DNA from: Streptomyces zagrosensis
Lineage (GTDB): Bacteria > Actinomycetota > Actinomycetes > Streptomycetales > Streptomycetaceae
Reading direction: 5' to 3'
DNA length: 64,000 nucleotides
Assembly: GCF_014203645.1 (NCBI RefSeq)
Contig: NZ_JACHJL010000001.1
Coordinates: forward strand, 558,001 to 622,000
Shown: positions 28,701-36,120 of the stretch, one piece after another
Layout: every line of letters starts with the position of its first letter
Position numbering within the stretch: position 1 is the first letter of the stretch
Translations under genes and position numbers: made by a program
Notes under the pieces: generated by a model
What the model was told of the DNA's origin: nothing
Seen by the model: the letters and a program-made list of their open reading frames with translations, nothing else
Databases searched by the model: none

Positions 28701-28909
28701 GCCTCGATGTGATGAGCCCCTGGCATGCCGTTGGCGGTGGGCGGGCCCTCGTAGAACACCCACTCCGGGCGCCCCTGTGACTGTTCGAGCGAGCGGGCGA
28801 AGACCTTGTTCTCACGCCAGAAGTCGAGCACGGCGTGTTCCAGGGCGGGGAGGTCCACCTGGGCGGGTACCTGGCGGTACAGCGGCGGCTGGGACGGCTG
28901 CGACGTCAT
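25754..28909 (-). CDS. ileS: Isoleucyl-tRNA synthetase, IleRS2 type
   Basis: A 1051-residue class I synthetase charging tRNA-Ile. The catalytic domain begins FYEGPPTANG; the usual HxGH signature is read as Gly64-Ala-His-His67 (GXHH order). KMSK is present in EDGRKMSKHLGN. The editing domain has TTTPWTLVSNTAVAVHP. A C-terminal anticodon domain and an extended tail are typical of the eukaryote-like IleRS2 clade, which is generally resistant to mupirocin. ATG 28909 is preferred to the frame's start at 29014 because GGAGGAAGAG lies upstream and family homology begins there; the 35 extra codons overlap the T-box. It is transcribed alone, controlled by the leader. Confidence 0.97.
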   Translation of the reverse strand: MTSQPSQPPLYRQVPAQVDLPALEHAVLDFWRENKVFARSLEQSQGRPEWVFYEGPPTANGMPGAHHIEARVFKDVFPRFRTMRGYHVARKAGWDCHGLPVELAVEKELGFNGKKDIEAYGIAEFNAKCRESVTRHTDAFAELTTRMGYWTDLDDAYRTMNPSYVDSVWWSLKEIFAKGLLVQDHRVAPWCPRCGTGLSDHELAQGYETVVDPSVYVRLPLTSGPLAGEAALLIWTTTPWTLVSNTAVAVHPDVRYVVASNGQEKLVVAELLLGKALGEGWEATGQSFTGAEMERWTYQRPFELVELADANFVVNAEYVTTEDGTGLVHQAPAFGEDDLKTCKNYGLPVINPVRPDGTFEAELPLIGGQFFKKADEVLVADLQARDLLFQHVAYEHSYPHCWRCHTALLYYAQPSWYIRTTAIKDRLLEENERTNWFPDSVKTGRYGDWLHNNIDWALSRNRYWGTPLPIWRCEEDHLTCVGSRAELSELTGSDQSSLDPHRPYIDEVTFACPHDGCALTAVRVPEVIDAWYDSGAMPFAQWGYPYQNKELFEKRYPAQFISEAIDQTRGWFYTLMAIGTLVFDKSSYENVVCLGHILAEDGRKMSKHLGNILQPIPLMDQHGADAVRWFMAAGGSPWAARRVGHGTIQEVVRKTLLTYWNTVAFQALYARTSQWAPSASDPAPAERPLLDRWVLSELHALSDQVTAALEAYDTQRAGKLLSAFVDGLSNWYVRRSRRRFWQGDAAALRTLHEALETVTRLMAPLVPFITERVWQDLVVSVDADAPSSVHLATWPEADPALINPLLSEQMLLVRRLVELGRASRAESGVKTRQPLSRALIAASGFDTLPDELRAQIAEELNVTSLASLSDMGGSLVDTTAKANFRALGKRFGKGVQVVAKAIADADAAALSLALREGTAAVTIDGERVDLAPDEVIITETPREGWSVASDAGATVALDLEITPELRRAGLARDAIRLIQEARKNSGLDVADRIAVRWSVTEPETAEAVTEHSALIADEVLGTDFAQGAADDSFGEPFTDEALGLTFRLRKV

Positions 28910-29206
28910 GAAACTGTCTCTTCCTCCGGCGGAACGGCTTGCGTGGTCCGTCGAAGGGACGAGAGCAAGGTTGCTCCCGCGGTACCACCCTCCTTGGCCG
29001 TGAACACCGTTCACGGCCCCCTCATTGGGGTCGCGCTGCCGGCTCTACTCGCGTCCGTCCGCTACGGGAGCGGGGAGCTTTCCTCCGGCGGCTCTGGGGT
29101 GATCTTCACGTCGCGCTGGCCTCCGGGCTCACACCATCCCCGGATCGCTCCTGGCTGCGTACGGCGCTACTCGTCCCCTTCTACGCCTCTCGCTGCGCTC
29201 AGTGTA
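28910..29206 (-). promoter_or_regulatory. T-box leader of ileS (translation-type, isoleucine)
   Basis: Read on the minus strand, GAGGGTGGTACCGCGGGAG (within 28973-28993) is the T-box sequence that binds the free CCA end of uncharged tRNA. A perfect 10-bp stem GGCCGTGAAC/GTTCACGGCC (28996-29018) precedes it, and AAGATCACC places an isoleucine ATC at 29101-29103 as specifier candidate. TACACT (29201-29206) could be the -10. There is no U-tract terminator between the T-box and the start; the ribosome site GCCGGAGGAAGAG (28918-28932) is downstream, so translational control is expected, as known for actinobacterial ileS T-boxes. The same 12 bases CCGCCGGAGGAA also occur at 29080-29091. Confidence 0.88.
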
Positions 29207-29622
29207 CGGCCCGTGCGGTGGGCGGCCGACCGTGTTTTTCTCCCCACCGCGCTGCCCTTCTTGCTGCGCTCTTGCACTCGCCTCTTCCCGCGCTCTCGCT
29301 CTTGTCGCAGGCCGCCTGGCCTTGGCTGCTGTCGTCCCGTGGCTCTCATCGGCACCTCACCCACCTGCCGATCTGCCCGACTCCGGCGTGCGGTGGCCAT
29401 CGCGGCGGCGGGCGCGATCGAGGTCGGATTACCCCGCGTGCCGTGGGGCACAACGGTTGAGACCGGTCTGCCAGGTGGCGGGCCGCATACCGCGTCTTGT
29501 CGGGTGGAGGTGCCCGGGGCTTCGGAGGGCGGCGTGCCCTGTTGCCGCGTGGTGGGAGTCGTTTTATCGTTCCGGCACGATGCGCGCGCAAGATCACAGT
29601 ATGTGAAGGGGGCGCGGCCAAG
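29207..29622. other. Divergent gap between the ileS leader and the DksA-like gene
   Basis: No gene is supported in these 416 bases. It should hold the ileS -35 region and the promoter of the plus-strand gene at 29623. A T-rich pocket CGTTTTATCGTTCC lies near 29560, possibly promoter sequence. The in-frame extension of the downstream ORF to 29497 lacks family-like residues. Confidence 0.45.
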
Positions 29623-30516
29623 GTGGTGAGGAAGACCGCCGTGCAGCAGTCCACGGCGTCGGCCGGGCGGGCCGCACCCGCGCCACACACATCCTCCGCA
29701 ACGTCGTCGTCGCCCGGGCAGCAGGCGGCATCGGCACGGAAGGACGCACCTGCCATCCGGGGCGCACCCGAGCGAAAGACGACACCGGCAAAGAAGGCCA
29801 CCACGGCAGCTGAGGCACCGGCTAAGGCACCGGCTAAGGCCCAAGCCAAGGAGGCCACCGCGGCGGCCCCGGCAAAGGAACGCACAGCACAGGAGCGCGC
29901 AGCAAAACAGAGCGCAGCAAAGAAGAGCGCAGCGAAGAAGAACACAACAAAAAAGAACACAGCCAAGAAGGCCGCACCGGCCAAGAAGGCGGTGCCCGCG
30001 AAAAAGACGGGAGCCAAGAAGGTGGCTGCTAAGGAGACTCCGGGTGGGGCGTCGATCGGCAAGCGGGCCGAGCCGGAGGTGGGCGCGGTGCCGGGAGCCC
30101 GGGTGGCTGCCCCCGCGGAACCGGGCGAGCTGGCCATCCGGCCGGACGAGGACCCCTGGTCACCGGCCGAGGTGGACCAGGCGCGTACCACGTTGGAAGA
30201 GGAGGCACAGCGGCTGCGCTCCGAGATTCAGGCATCGGAGGAGGCGCTGAGTGGTCTGCTGCGAGATTCCGGCGATGGGGCAGGCGACGATCAGGCCGAC
30301 ACCGGCACCAAGAACGTCACGCGCGAGCACGAGATGGCGTTGAACAGCAACGCTCGCGAGATGTTGCTCCAAAGCGAGCGTGCGCTAGCGCGGCTTGAGG
30401 CCGGGACGTACGGGTTGTGCGAGAACTGCGGCAATCCGATCGGCAAGGCCAGGATGCAGGCCTTTCCGCGGGCCACGCTGTGCGTGGAGTGCAAGCAACG
30501 GCAAGAACGCCGCTGA
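29623..30516 (+). CDS. DksA/TraR zinc-finger protein with histone H1-like Lys/Ala domain
   Basis: About 297 residues. The first ~150 are Lys/Ala/Pro-rich with AKKSAAKKNTTKKNTAKKAA-like blocks, resembling eukaryotic histone H1 tails and Lsr2/HupS-type basic tails. The C-terminal ~100 residues are DksA/TraR-like: a coiled-coil segment with RTTLEEEAQRLRSEI and the zinc finger CENC...CVEC in GLCENCGNPIGKARM and TLCVECKQRQ. From memory, the Streptomyces coelicolor orthologue has been described as a bifunctional histone-like protein. It likely binds DNA and RNA polymerase. GTG 29623 or 29626 is the best start, with GAAGGGGG upstream. Confidence 0.9.
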   Translation: MVRKTAVQQSTASAGRAAPAPHTSSATSSSPGQQAASARKDAPAIRGAPERKTTPAKKATTAAEAPAKAPAKAQAKEATAAAPAKERTAQERAAKQSAAKKSAAKKNTTKKNTAKKAAPAKKAVPAKKTGAKKVAAKETPGGASIGKRAEPEVGAVPGARVAAPAEPGELAIRPDEDPWSPAEVDQARTTLEEEAQRLRSEIQASEEALSGLLRDSGDGAGDDQADTGTKNVTREHEMALNSNAREMLLQSERALARLEAGTYGLCENCGNPIGKARMQAFPRATLCVECKQRQERR

Positions 30517-30598
30517 CGATGGCGTAACGGGGGTGTCGTACGCTCGTGCTCTACCAGGGTGGCTTGGCGCCCGGGGGAAGCGACGTTGAGGGACTCAC

Positions 30599-31213
30599 GT
30601 GACAGAGGCGGAGCAGGCCATCGGAACGCCAGAGCCGGAGAAGGCCGAAGAAGCCGGCGCCTCGGCAGAGCCGGCGAAGGTGGAAGAAGCCGGCGCCTCG
30701 GCGGAGCCGGGCACGACCGGCGGGCGGGGCGAGCGGCGCATTCTTGTGCTGCTCGCGGTCGCCGCGGTCGCCTACCTGCTCGATCTGAGCACGAAGATCA
30801 TTGTGGTGTCCCAGCTTGAGCACGAGGGTTCCATCGATGTGCTGGGGAGCTGGCTGCGGTTTGAGGTGGTGCGCAACCGTGGTGCCGCCTTCGGCCTCGG
30901 CGAGGCGATGACCATCGTCTTCACCTGCATCGCCGCCATCGTGATCGTGGTGATCGCCCGCATCGCCCGCAAGCTGTACAGCGTGCCGTGGGCGATCGCG
31001 CTGGGGATGCTGCTCGGTGGGGCGCTCGGCAACCTCACCGACCGACTGTTTCGTACCCCCGGCGGGTTCAAGGGCGCGGTGGTTGACTTCATCGCGCCCG
31101 CGAACTTCGCGGTCTTCAACCTCGCCGACTCCGCGATCGTCTGCGGCGGCATCACGATCGTGATCCTCTCCTTTCGTGGCCTGGACCCAGACGGCACGGT
31201 GCATCCGCACTGA
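30599..31213 (+). CDS. lspA: Lipoprotein signal peptidase LspA
   Basis: A 204-residue aspartic membrane protease that removes signal peptides from prolipoproteins. Four membrane segments are visible; the catalytic Asp residues are in NLTDRLF and FNLADSAI, and VRNRGAAFG is conserved. The cytoplasmic N-terminal ~45 residues contain a 12-residue duplication EEAGASAEP (DNA copies 30647-30674 and 30683-30710). The GTG start is 82 bases after the DksA-like gene; rluD follows, the common lspA-rluD pair. Confidence 0.96.
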   Translation: MTEAEQAIGTPEPEKAEEAGASAEPAKVEEAGASAEPGTTGGRGERRILVLLAVAAVAYLLDLSTKIIVVSQLEHEGSIDVLGSWLRFEVVRNRGAAFGLGEAMTIVFTCIAAIVIVVIARIARKLYSVPWAIALGMLLGGALGNLTDRLFRTPGGFKGAVVDFIAPANFAVFNLADSAIVCGGITIVILSFRGLDPDGTVHPH

Positions 31214-31264
31214 CGTCGGACGGTGAGTAACCCCACCCGACGTCAGTGGCGCCACGGGCGCCAC
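31211..31264 (+). terminator. Tandem hairpins after lspA
   Basis: TGACGTCGG (31211-31219) pairs with CCGACGTCA (31237-31245), and immediately after it GTGGCGCC (31246-31253) pairs with GGCGCCAC (31257-31264). No U-tract. The first arm includes the lspA stop codon. The pair likely ends or attenuates the transcript before rluD. Confidence 0.6.
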
Positions 31265-31379
31265 GGCCCAGTTGGCTCCGGGTTCGCGGGTCGTTGACCG
31301 TGTCGCTTGTCGGTCCCGCACGGTATGGGGAACAGGACGGGCGTACGAAGACGCGGTGGCCGTCCGGCATACTCGTTGG

Positions 31380-32321
31380 GTGAGTACGCTTCCCGAAATC
31401 CGCACGCTGCCCGTACCCGATGGCCTAGAGGGTGAGCGTGTCGATGCCGCACTCGCCCGAATGTTCGGCTTCTCCCGCACCAAGGCGGCCGAGCTGGCCG
31501 CCGCGGGGAAGGTGCGGGTGGACGGCTCAGAGGCCGGGAAGTCCGACCGGGTCTCCGGCGGGGCCTGGCTTGAAGTAGAGATGCCGCAGGCCGCGCCGCC
31601 CGTGCAGATCATCGCCGAGCCCGTCGATGGCATGGAGATCGTGCACGACGACGAGGACATCGTGGTCATCGTCAAGCCGGTCGGCGTTGCCGCACACCCG
31701 AGCCCCGGCTGGAGTGGCACCACCGTCATCGGTGGCCTCGCCGCCGCCGGCTACCGCATCTCCACCTCGGGCGCCGCCGAGCGTCAGGGCATCGTGCACC
31801 GGCTCGACGTGGGCACCTCGGGGCTGATGGCCGTCGCCAAGTCGGAGCGCGCGTACACCCTGCTCAAGCAGCAGTTCCGCGAGCGCACGGTGGACAAGCG
31901 GTACCACGCGCTGGTGCAGGGCCACCCGGACCCGATGAGCGGAACCATCGACGCGCCGATCGGCCGGCACCCCACCGCCGACTACAAGTGGGCGGTCACC
32001 GCCGATGGCAAGCCCAGCGTCACGCACTACGACCTGATCGAGGCGTTCCGGGCCGCGAGCCTGCTGGACATCAAGCTGGAGACCGGGCGTACGCACCAGA
32101 TCCGGGTGCACATGGCCGCGCATCGCCATCCGTGCGTCGGCGACCTCACCTACGGCGCAGACCCGACCCTTGCCCAGCGATGGATGCTCTCCCGGCAGTG
32201 GCTGCACGCCATGCGGCTGGGCTTTGAGCACCCGGCGGACGGGCGCTGGGTGGAGTTCGAGAGCACCTACCCGCAGGACTTGCAGCAGGCGCTGGACCGG
32301 GTGCGGGCGGAAAGCGCCTAA
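31380..32321 (+). CDS. rluD: RluA/RluD-family 23S rRNA pseudouridine synthase
   Basis: A 313-residue RNA-modifying enzyme: an S4 RNA-binding domain (about 15-75, [20 protein letters not shown]) followed by a synthase domain with catalytic Asp143 in [24 protein letters not shown] is the family motif. The frame is open to 31272, but GTG 31380 gives family length. CATACT ends seven bases before it, so translation may be leaderless. Whether the target is exactly that of RluD cannot be read from the sequence. Confidence 0.93.
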   Translation: MSTLPEIRTLPVPDGLEGERVDAALARMFGFSRTKAAELAAAGKVRVDGSEAGKSDRVSGGAWLEVEMPQAAPPVQIIAEPVDGMEIVHDDEDIVVIVKPVGVAAHPSPGWSGTTVIGGLAAAGYRISTSGAAERQGIVHRLDVGTSGLMAVAKSERAYTLLKQQFRERTVDKRYHALVQGHPDPMSGTIDAPIGRHPTADYKWAVTADGKPSVTHYDLIEAFRAASLLDIKLETGRTHQIRVHMAAHRHPCVGDLTYGADPTLAQRWMLSRQWLHAMRLGFEHPADGRWVEFESTYPQDLQQALDRVRAESA

Positions 32322-32329
32322 CCTGCACG

Positions 32330-32361
32330 GCCCCACCGCCGATGACATGGCGGTGCGGGGC
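32330..32361 (+). terminator. Hairpin after rluD
   Basis: GCCCCACCGCC (32330-32340) pairs with GGCGGTGCGGGGC (32349-32361) across an 8-base loop, with a small bulge. It begins nine bases after the rluD stop and fits a GC-rich terminator. Confidence 0.65.
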
Positions 32362-32410
32362 TGGCTGGTGGTCCAACGGAGCGCGGAGTGCGCCTCACGC
32401 GAGGGCTCAG

Positions 32411-32431
32411 TGCGGTATTTGTCGTACCGCA
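32411..32431 (+). promoter_or_regulatory. 7-bp inverted repeat upstream of the antiporter gene
   Basis: TGCGGTA (32411-32417) and TACCGCA (32425-32431) are exact complements around a 7-base spacer, about 52 bases before the antiporter start. It could be a regulator site or a leader hairpin; no function can be assigned. Confidence 0.35.
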
Positions 32432-32482
32432 TGGCAGGCTTGAAGCCGTGATCGTCTGACCGACTCCGGAAGGGCACGGCCC

Positions 32483-34093
32483 GTGGATCAGCTAGCCCTA
32501 CTGCTCCTCTTGCTGCTCGGGGCCGTGGTGATGGTTCCCGTTGGGGAGCGATTGAGCCTGCCACCACCGGTGCTGATGACGCTGATCGGTGTGGCCCTCG
32601 CGCTGCTGCCGTGGGTGCCCAACGTTCGGGTGCCGCCGGACCTGATCCTTCCGCTGGTGTTGCCTCCGCTGTTGTACGCGGCCGTGCAGCGCACCTCGTG
32701 GCGGCAGTTCGTGGCCAACAAGCGGGCCATCTTCCTGCTCGCCGTCGCCCTGGTCTTCGTCACCACCGCCGCGGTGGCGGCGCTCGCGCATGCCATGGTG
32801 CCCGGGCTGCCGGTTGCCGCCGCCGTGGCGCTCGGCGCGCTGGTCGCCCCACCGGACCCGGTCGCTGCCACCGCGGTGGCGGGGCGGCTTGGGCTGCCGC
32901 GCCGCATGGTCTCCATCTTGGAGGGCGAGGGGCTGTTCAACGATGTCGCCGCCATCGTGCTCTACCACGTGGCGATCGCCGCCGCCGTCAGCGGTAGCTT
33001 CTCGCTGCCGAGCGCGGCCGGGACGCTGGCGCTCTCGGCGGTCGTCGCGGTCGCCGTCGGGCTCTTGCTCGGCTGGGCGACGTCCAAGCTGATGGGGCTC
33101 CTCGATGATCCGACGCTCCAGATCGGGCTGACGCTGCTTGTGCCCTTCGCCGCGTACGTACTGGCCGAGGAGTTCCACGGCTCGGGCGTGCTCGCGGTGC
33201 TCACCACGGCGCTCTTCTTGTCCGAGCACGCGGCCGACGCCGACGACGTGTTGGGCCGGCTGGCCGGGCGCACCTTCTGGGAGGTGGTGGACACCCTGGT
33301 GACCGGCGTGGCCTTTGGGCTCATCGGGCTTGAGCTGCATGCCGTCGTGGGCACCGCGGCTGGACGCTGGGACGAGTTCCTTGGCACCGGTGCGGCCATC
33401 GTCGCGGTCGTGGTGGGGATGCGGCTGCTGTGGCTGCTGCCCGCGGCGTGGCTGGCCAAGCGGTTGCACCAGCGGCGGGATTACGACGAGGACATCCCGA
33501 TGAGCTGGCGGGAGACGGTCATCATGTGGTGGTCGGGGATGCGCGGCGTGGCATCGGTTGCGCTGGCCCTGGCCATTCCGTTCACCGTGGACGACGGCGG
33601 CGACTTCCCGGCCCGGGACGAAATCTTGTTCATTGCCTTCTCGGTGGTGCTCGCCACCCTGCTCATCCAGGGGCTCAGCCTGCCGTGGCTGGTGCGCCGG
33701 CTGCGGGTGAGCCCCGATGCCAAGGCGGAGGAGGCGTTCGAGCGGGAGCTGGCGGAACGGGTGCTGAAGGCGACCCGGCGCCGGCTCAAGGAGATCGAGG
33801 AAGAGGAGGATCTCCCGGATGAACTGCTGGAACAGCTCGCCCGCCGCGCGTACGACCTCGGCGCCCGCATCTGCCCCGACATCGTCGCGGACGACCGGCG
33901 GGAGAGCCACGAACGGCGGGTGGCGCGCGGCAAGCGGCTCCAACACATCCACGGCGAGCTGTTGTCGGCGGCCCGGCACGAGGTGCTGGCCGTCCGCAGC
34001 GAGCCAGGCGCCGACCCGGAGATCACCGACCGAGTGCTCCACCAGCTCGACATGCGCAGCCTGCGCGGGACCCTGCCGCCGGATCGGCCCTGA
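32483..34093 (+). CDS. Na+/H+ antiporter, CPA1 family
   Basis: A 536-residue transporter with about twelve membrane helices in residues 1-410, exchanging Na+ (or K+) for protons. Ion-path motifs are GALVAPPDPVAATAVAGRLG and EGEGLFNDVAAIVLY, with MSWRETVIMWWSGMRGVASV later. A charged cytoplasmic tail (about 410-536) is helical, rich in Glu/Arg, with KATRRRLKEIEEEEDLP. GTG 32483 has GGAAGGGCACGG upstream. It is convergent with the MscS gene. Confidence 0.93.
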   Translation: MDQLALLLLLLLGAVVMVPVGERLSLPPPVLMTLIGVALALLPWVPNVRVPPDLILPLVLPPLLYAAVQRTSWRQFVANKRAIFLLAVALVFVTTAAVAALAHAMVPGLPVAAAVALGALVAPPDPVAATAVAGRLGLPRRMVSILEGEGLFNDVAAIVLYHVAIAAAVSGSFSLPSAAGTLALSAVVAVAVGLLLGWATSKLMGLLDDPTLQIGLTLLVPFAAYVLAEEFHGSGVLAVLTTALFLSEHAADADDVLGRLAGRTFWEVVDTLVTGVAFGLIGLELHAVVGTAAGRWDEFLGTGAAIVAVVVGMRLLWLLPAAWLAKRLHQRRDYDEDIPMSWRETVIMWWSGMRGVASVALALAIPFTVDDGGDFPARDEILFIAFSVVLATLLIQGLSLPWLVRRLRVSPDAKAEEAFERELAERVLKATRRRLKEIEEEEDLPDELLEQLARRAYDLGARICPDIVADDRRESHERRVARGKRLQHIHGELLSAARHEVLAVRSEPGADPEITDRVLHQLDMRSLRGTLPPDRP

Positions 34094-34108
34094 CGCGGGG
34101 TGCGGCTA

Positions 34109-34142
<34 letters not shown>

Positions 34143-34212
34143 AGACAGCGGTGCGGCGGTGTGGTGGCGCAGCGGTGCGACAGCGCGGCGGTGCGGTGCG
34201 GTGCGTAGGGGC

Positions 34213-35358
34213 TTACGACGAGGCTGCGCCCGCAGCGCCCGCAGCGCCCGCAGCGCCCAGGACGTCCCCGGGGGACTGCGGTGCGGGCCCCTGGGCCGGA
34301 AGGTGGCCGGTGTCCCGCCCGGGGGCGGGGGCGGTGAGGATGCGCGGCAGGGCGTACGGGTGCTCGTCGCGCAGCCACGTCAGCAGCCGCTCACGGATCT
34401 CGCAGCGCAGCGTCCACAGGTCATCCGCGTTGCGTGCAGTGGCCAGCGCCCGTACCTCGACGGTGCTGGGCGTGGTGTCGGTGACGAGCAGGTTCCAGGC
34501 CCGGCCGTCCCACGCCTGGCAGTCGTCGAGTACCACCCGAAGCCGCTCGCGCATCTTCTCCACCGGCACCGCGTGATCGAGCTGGAAGAACACGGTGCCG
34601 GTCATCTGAGCGCCGCCGCGCGACCAGTTCTCGAAGGGCTTGCTGGTGAAGTACGACACAGGCATCGTGATCATCCGCTCGTCCCAGGTGCGGACGACCA
34701 GATAGGTGAGAGTGATCTCATCCACCGTGCCCCACTCGCCCTCGACCACCACGGTGTCCCCGATGCGCACGGTGTCCCCGAAGGCGATCTGTAGCCCGGC
34801 GAAGAGATTGCCCAAGGTGGACTGGGCGGCGATACCGGCGACGATGCCGAGCACACCGGCCGAGGCCAACATCGAGGTGCCGAACGCCTGCATGGCCGGG
34901 AACTGGAGCAGCACCACGGAGGCTGACACCACCCCCACCACCGCGGCGACCACCCGCTGAATCAGCGTGAGCTGGGTACGCACCCGGCGGGCACGCGCCG
35001 GATCGCGGCGGCCGGTGGCGTAGCGCGCGTAACTCGACTCGATCACGGCGGCCGAGATCCGCACCGCGAGCCAGGCCACCATGACGATGAATATCAGGGT
35101 GAGGACGAGGCCGATCGCGTCCCAGTGGCTGTCCTTGTCGAGCAGCTGGGTCTCGCGGTACGAGCCGTGTATGAGCCCTGTGCACATCGCCACCTGAAAG
35201 GGGTATCGGCAGCGGCGCAGCAGCCCCCACAGCGGCGTCTCGGGGTGGCGCTGGTCGGTCTTGTTCAACAGCCGATCGACCACCCAGCCGACGACGACCG
35301 TGAGCGTGACCGAACCGCCGATGACGATCAGCGGTCGCAGCACGTCCTCCATGGACAC
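34213..35358 (-). CDS. MscS-family mechanosensitive ion channel
   Basis: A 381-residue membrane protein with about four hydrophobic segments; the last, pore-lining one reads LASAGVLGIVAGIAAQSTLGN (in part) followed by LFAGLQIAFGDTVRIGDTVVV, the MscS signature. The beta domain follows with VDEITLTYLVVRTWDER. The C-terminus ends in a low-complexity GAAGAAGAA tail. It would open under membrane tension to release solutes. GTG 35358 has AGGAG five bases upstream; ATG 35352 is an alternative. Confidence 0.93.
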   Translation of the reverse strand: MSMEDVLRPLIVIGGSVTLTVVVGWVVDRLLNKTDQRHPETPLWGLLRRCRYPFQVAMCTGLIHGSYRETQLLDKDSHWDAIGLVLTLIFIVMVAWLAVRISAAVIESSYARYATGRRDPARARRVRTQLTLIQRVVAAVVGVVSASVVLLQFPAMQAFGTSMLASAGVLGIVAGIAAQSTLGNLFAGLQIAFGDTVRIGDTVVVEGEWGTVDEITLTYLVVRTWDERMITMPVSYFTSKPFENWSRGGAQMTGTVFFQLDHAVPVEKMRERLRVVLDDCQAWDGRAWNLLVTDTTPSTVEVRALATARNADDLWTLRCEIRERLLTWLRDEHPYALPRILTAPAPGRDTGHLPAQGPAPQSPGDVLGAAGAAGAAGAASS

Positions 35359-35454
35359 TTCAGCTCCTCTTCGGGTCCTCTTCGCGGGTCACCGTCCGCC
35401 ACCGTAACTGGCACGATGGGATACCTACGAAACAGCGACAGGGATGTGACTCCA

Positions 35455-36036
35455 GTGGCCCGGCCATCGACAATTGTGCTCTTCCACTCCGCGTATGGGC
35501 TGCGCCCTGCCGTGCACACGGCTGCCGAGCGGTTGCGTGCCGCGGGCCATGAGGTGCACCTGCCCGACCTCTACGAGGGTTGAACCTCCGAAACCGTCGA
35601 AGCCGGCATGGCGATCAAGGACGCGATCGGCAAGGACGAGCTGCTGTTGCGCGCCGTGCGCGCCGTGGCCCCGCTTTCCGAGCGTGGCCTGGTGTACGCG
35701 GGCTTCTCGCTCGGCGGCTCGATCGCGCAGACTCTCGCACTCGGCGACACCAAGGCGCGCGGGCTGCTCCTGCTGCACGGCACGTCGGACATCGCGGACG
35801 ACGCTGCCACGGACGGGCTGCCGGTGCAGTTGCACGTGGCGGACCCGGACCCGTTCGAGCCGCACGACTGGCTCAACGCCTGGTATCTGCGGATGGGCCG
35901 GGCCGGCGCGGACGTGGAGGTCTACCGCTACCCGGGCGCCGGCCACATCTACACCGACCCGGACCTGCCGGACTACGACGAAGAGGCCGCGGAAAGCACC
36001 TGGAAGGTGGCGCTGGGGTTCCTGGACGAGCTGTAG
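35455..36036 (+). pseudogene. Dienelactone-hydrolase-like alpha/beta hydrolase broken by an in-frame TGA
   Basis: From GTG 35455 (or 35446) the frame reads VARPSTIVLFHSAYGLRPAV and reaches TGA at 35581-35583, after LPDLYEG. The same frame continues at once with TSETVEAGMAIKDAIGKDEL, the nucleophile elbow GFSLGG, DPFEPHD and AGHIYTDPDLPDYDEEA to TAG at 36036, a complete family C-terminus. The stop sits where a CGA (Arg) would be expected, a single C-to-T change. No frameshift is present. The 3' part could be re-initiated from ATG 35608, but that product lacks the first strand and oxyanion region. Sequencing error cannot be excluded. Confidence 0.85.
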
Positions 36037-36062
36037 GGGGCTCGGGCCCCCGAGGAGCCCCC
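36036..36062. terminator. Hairpin between the hydrolase pseudogene and phoD
   Basis: GGGGGCTC (36036-36043) pairs with GAGCCCCC (36055-36062) around an 11-base loop. It lies between convergent genes and begins in the stop codon of the hydrolase frame. Confidence 0.65.
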
Positions 36063-36120
36063 GGGGGCGGTCGGCCCGCGGGGCCGCGCCCGCGACACCG
36101 CACCCCCGGCTCTGGCCGTG

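Noticed and set aside
25547..28780. Plus-strand open frame of 1077 codons opposite ileS
   Set aside because: It is the codon-position shadow of a GC-rich gene. The minus strand encodes a complete IleRS with all motifs, while the plus translation is Arg/Val/Gly-rich and has no domain.
35581..35583. TGA as selenocysteine in the hydrolase
   Set aside because: The position is not catalytic in the family, the nucleophile is the Ser in GFSLGG further on, and no selenocysteine insertion element is apparent.
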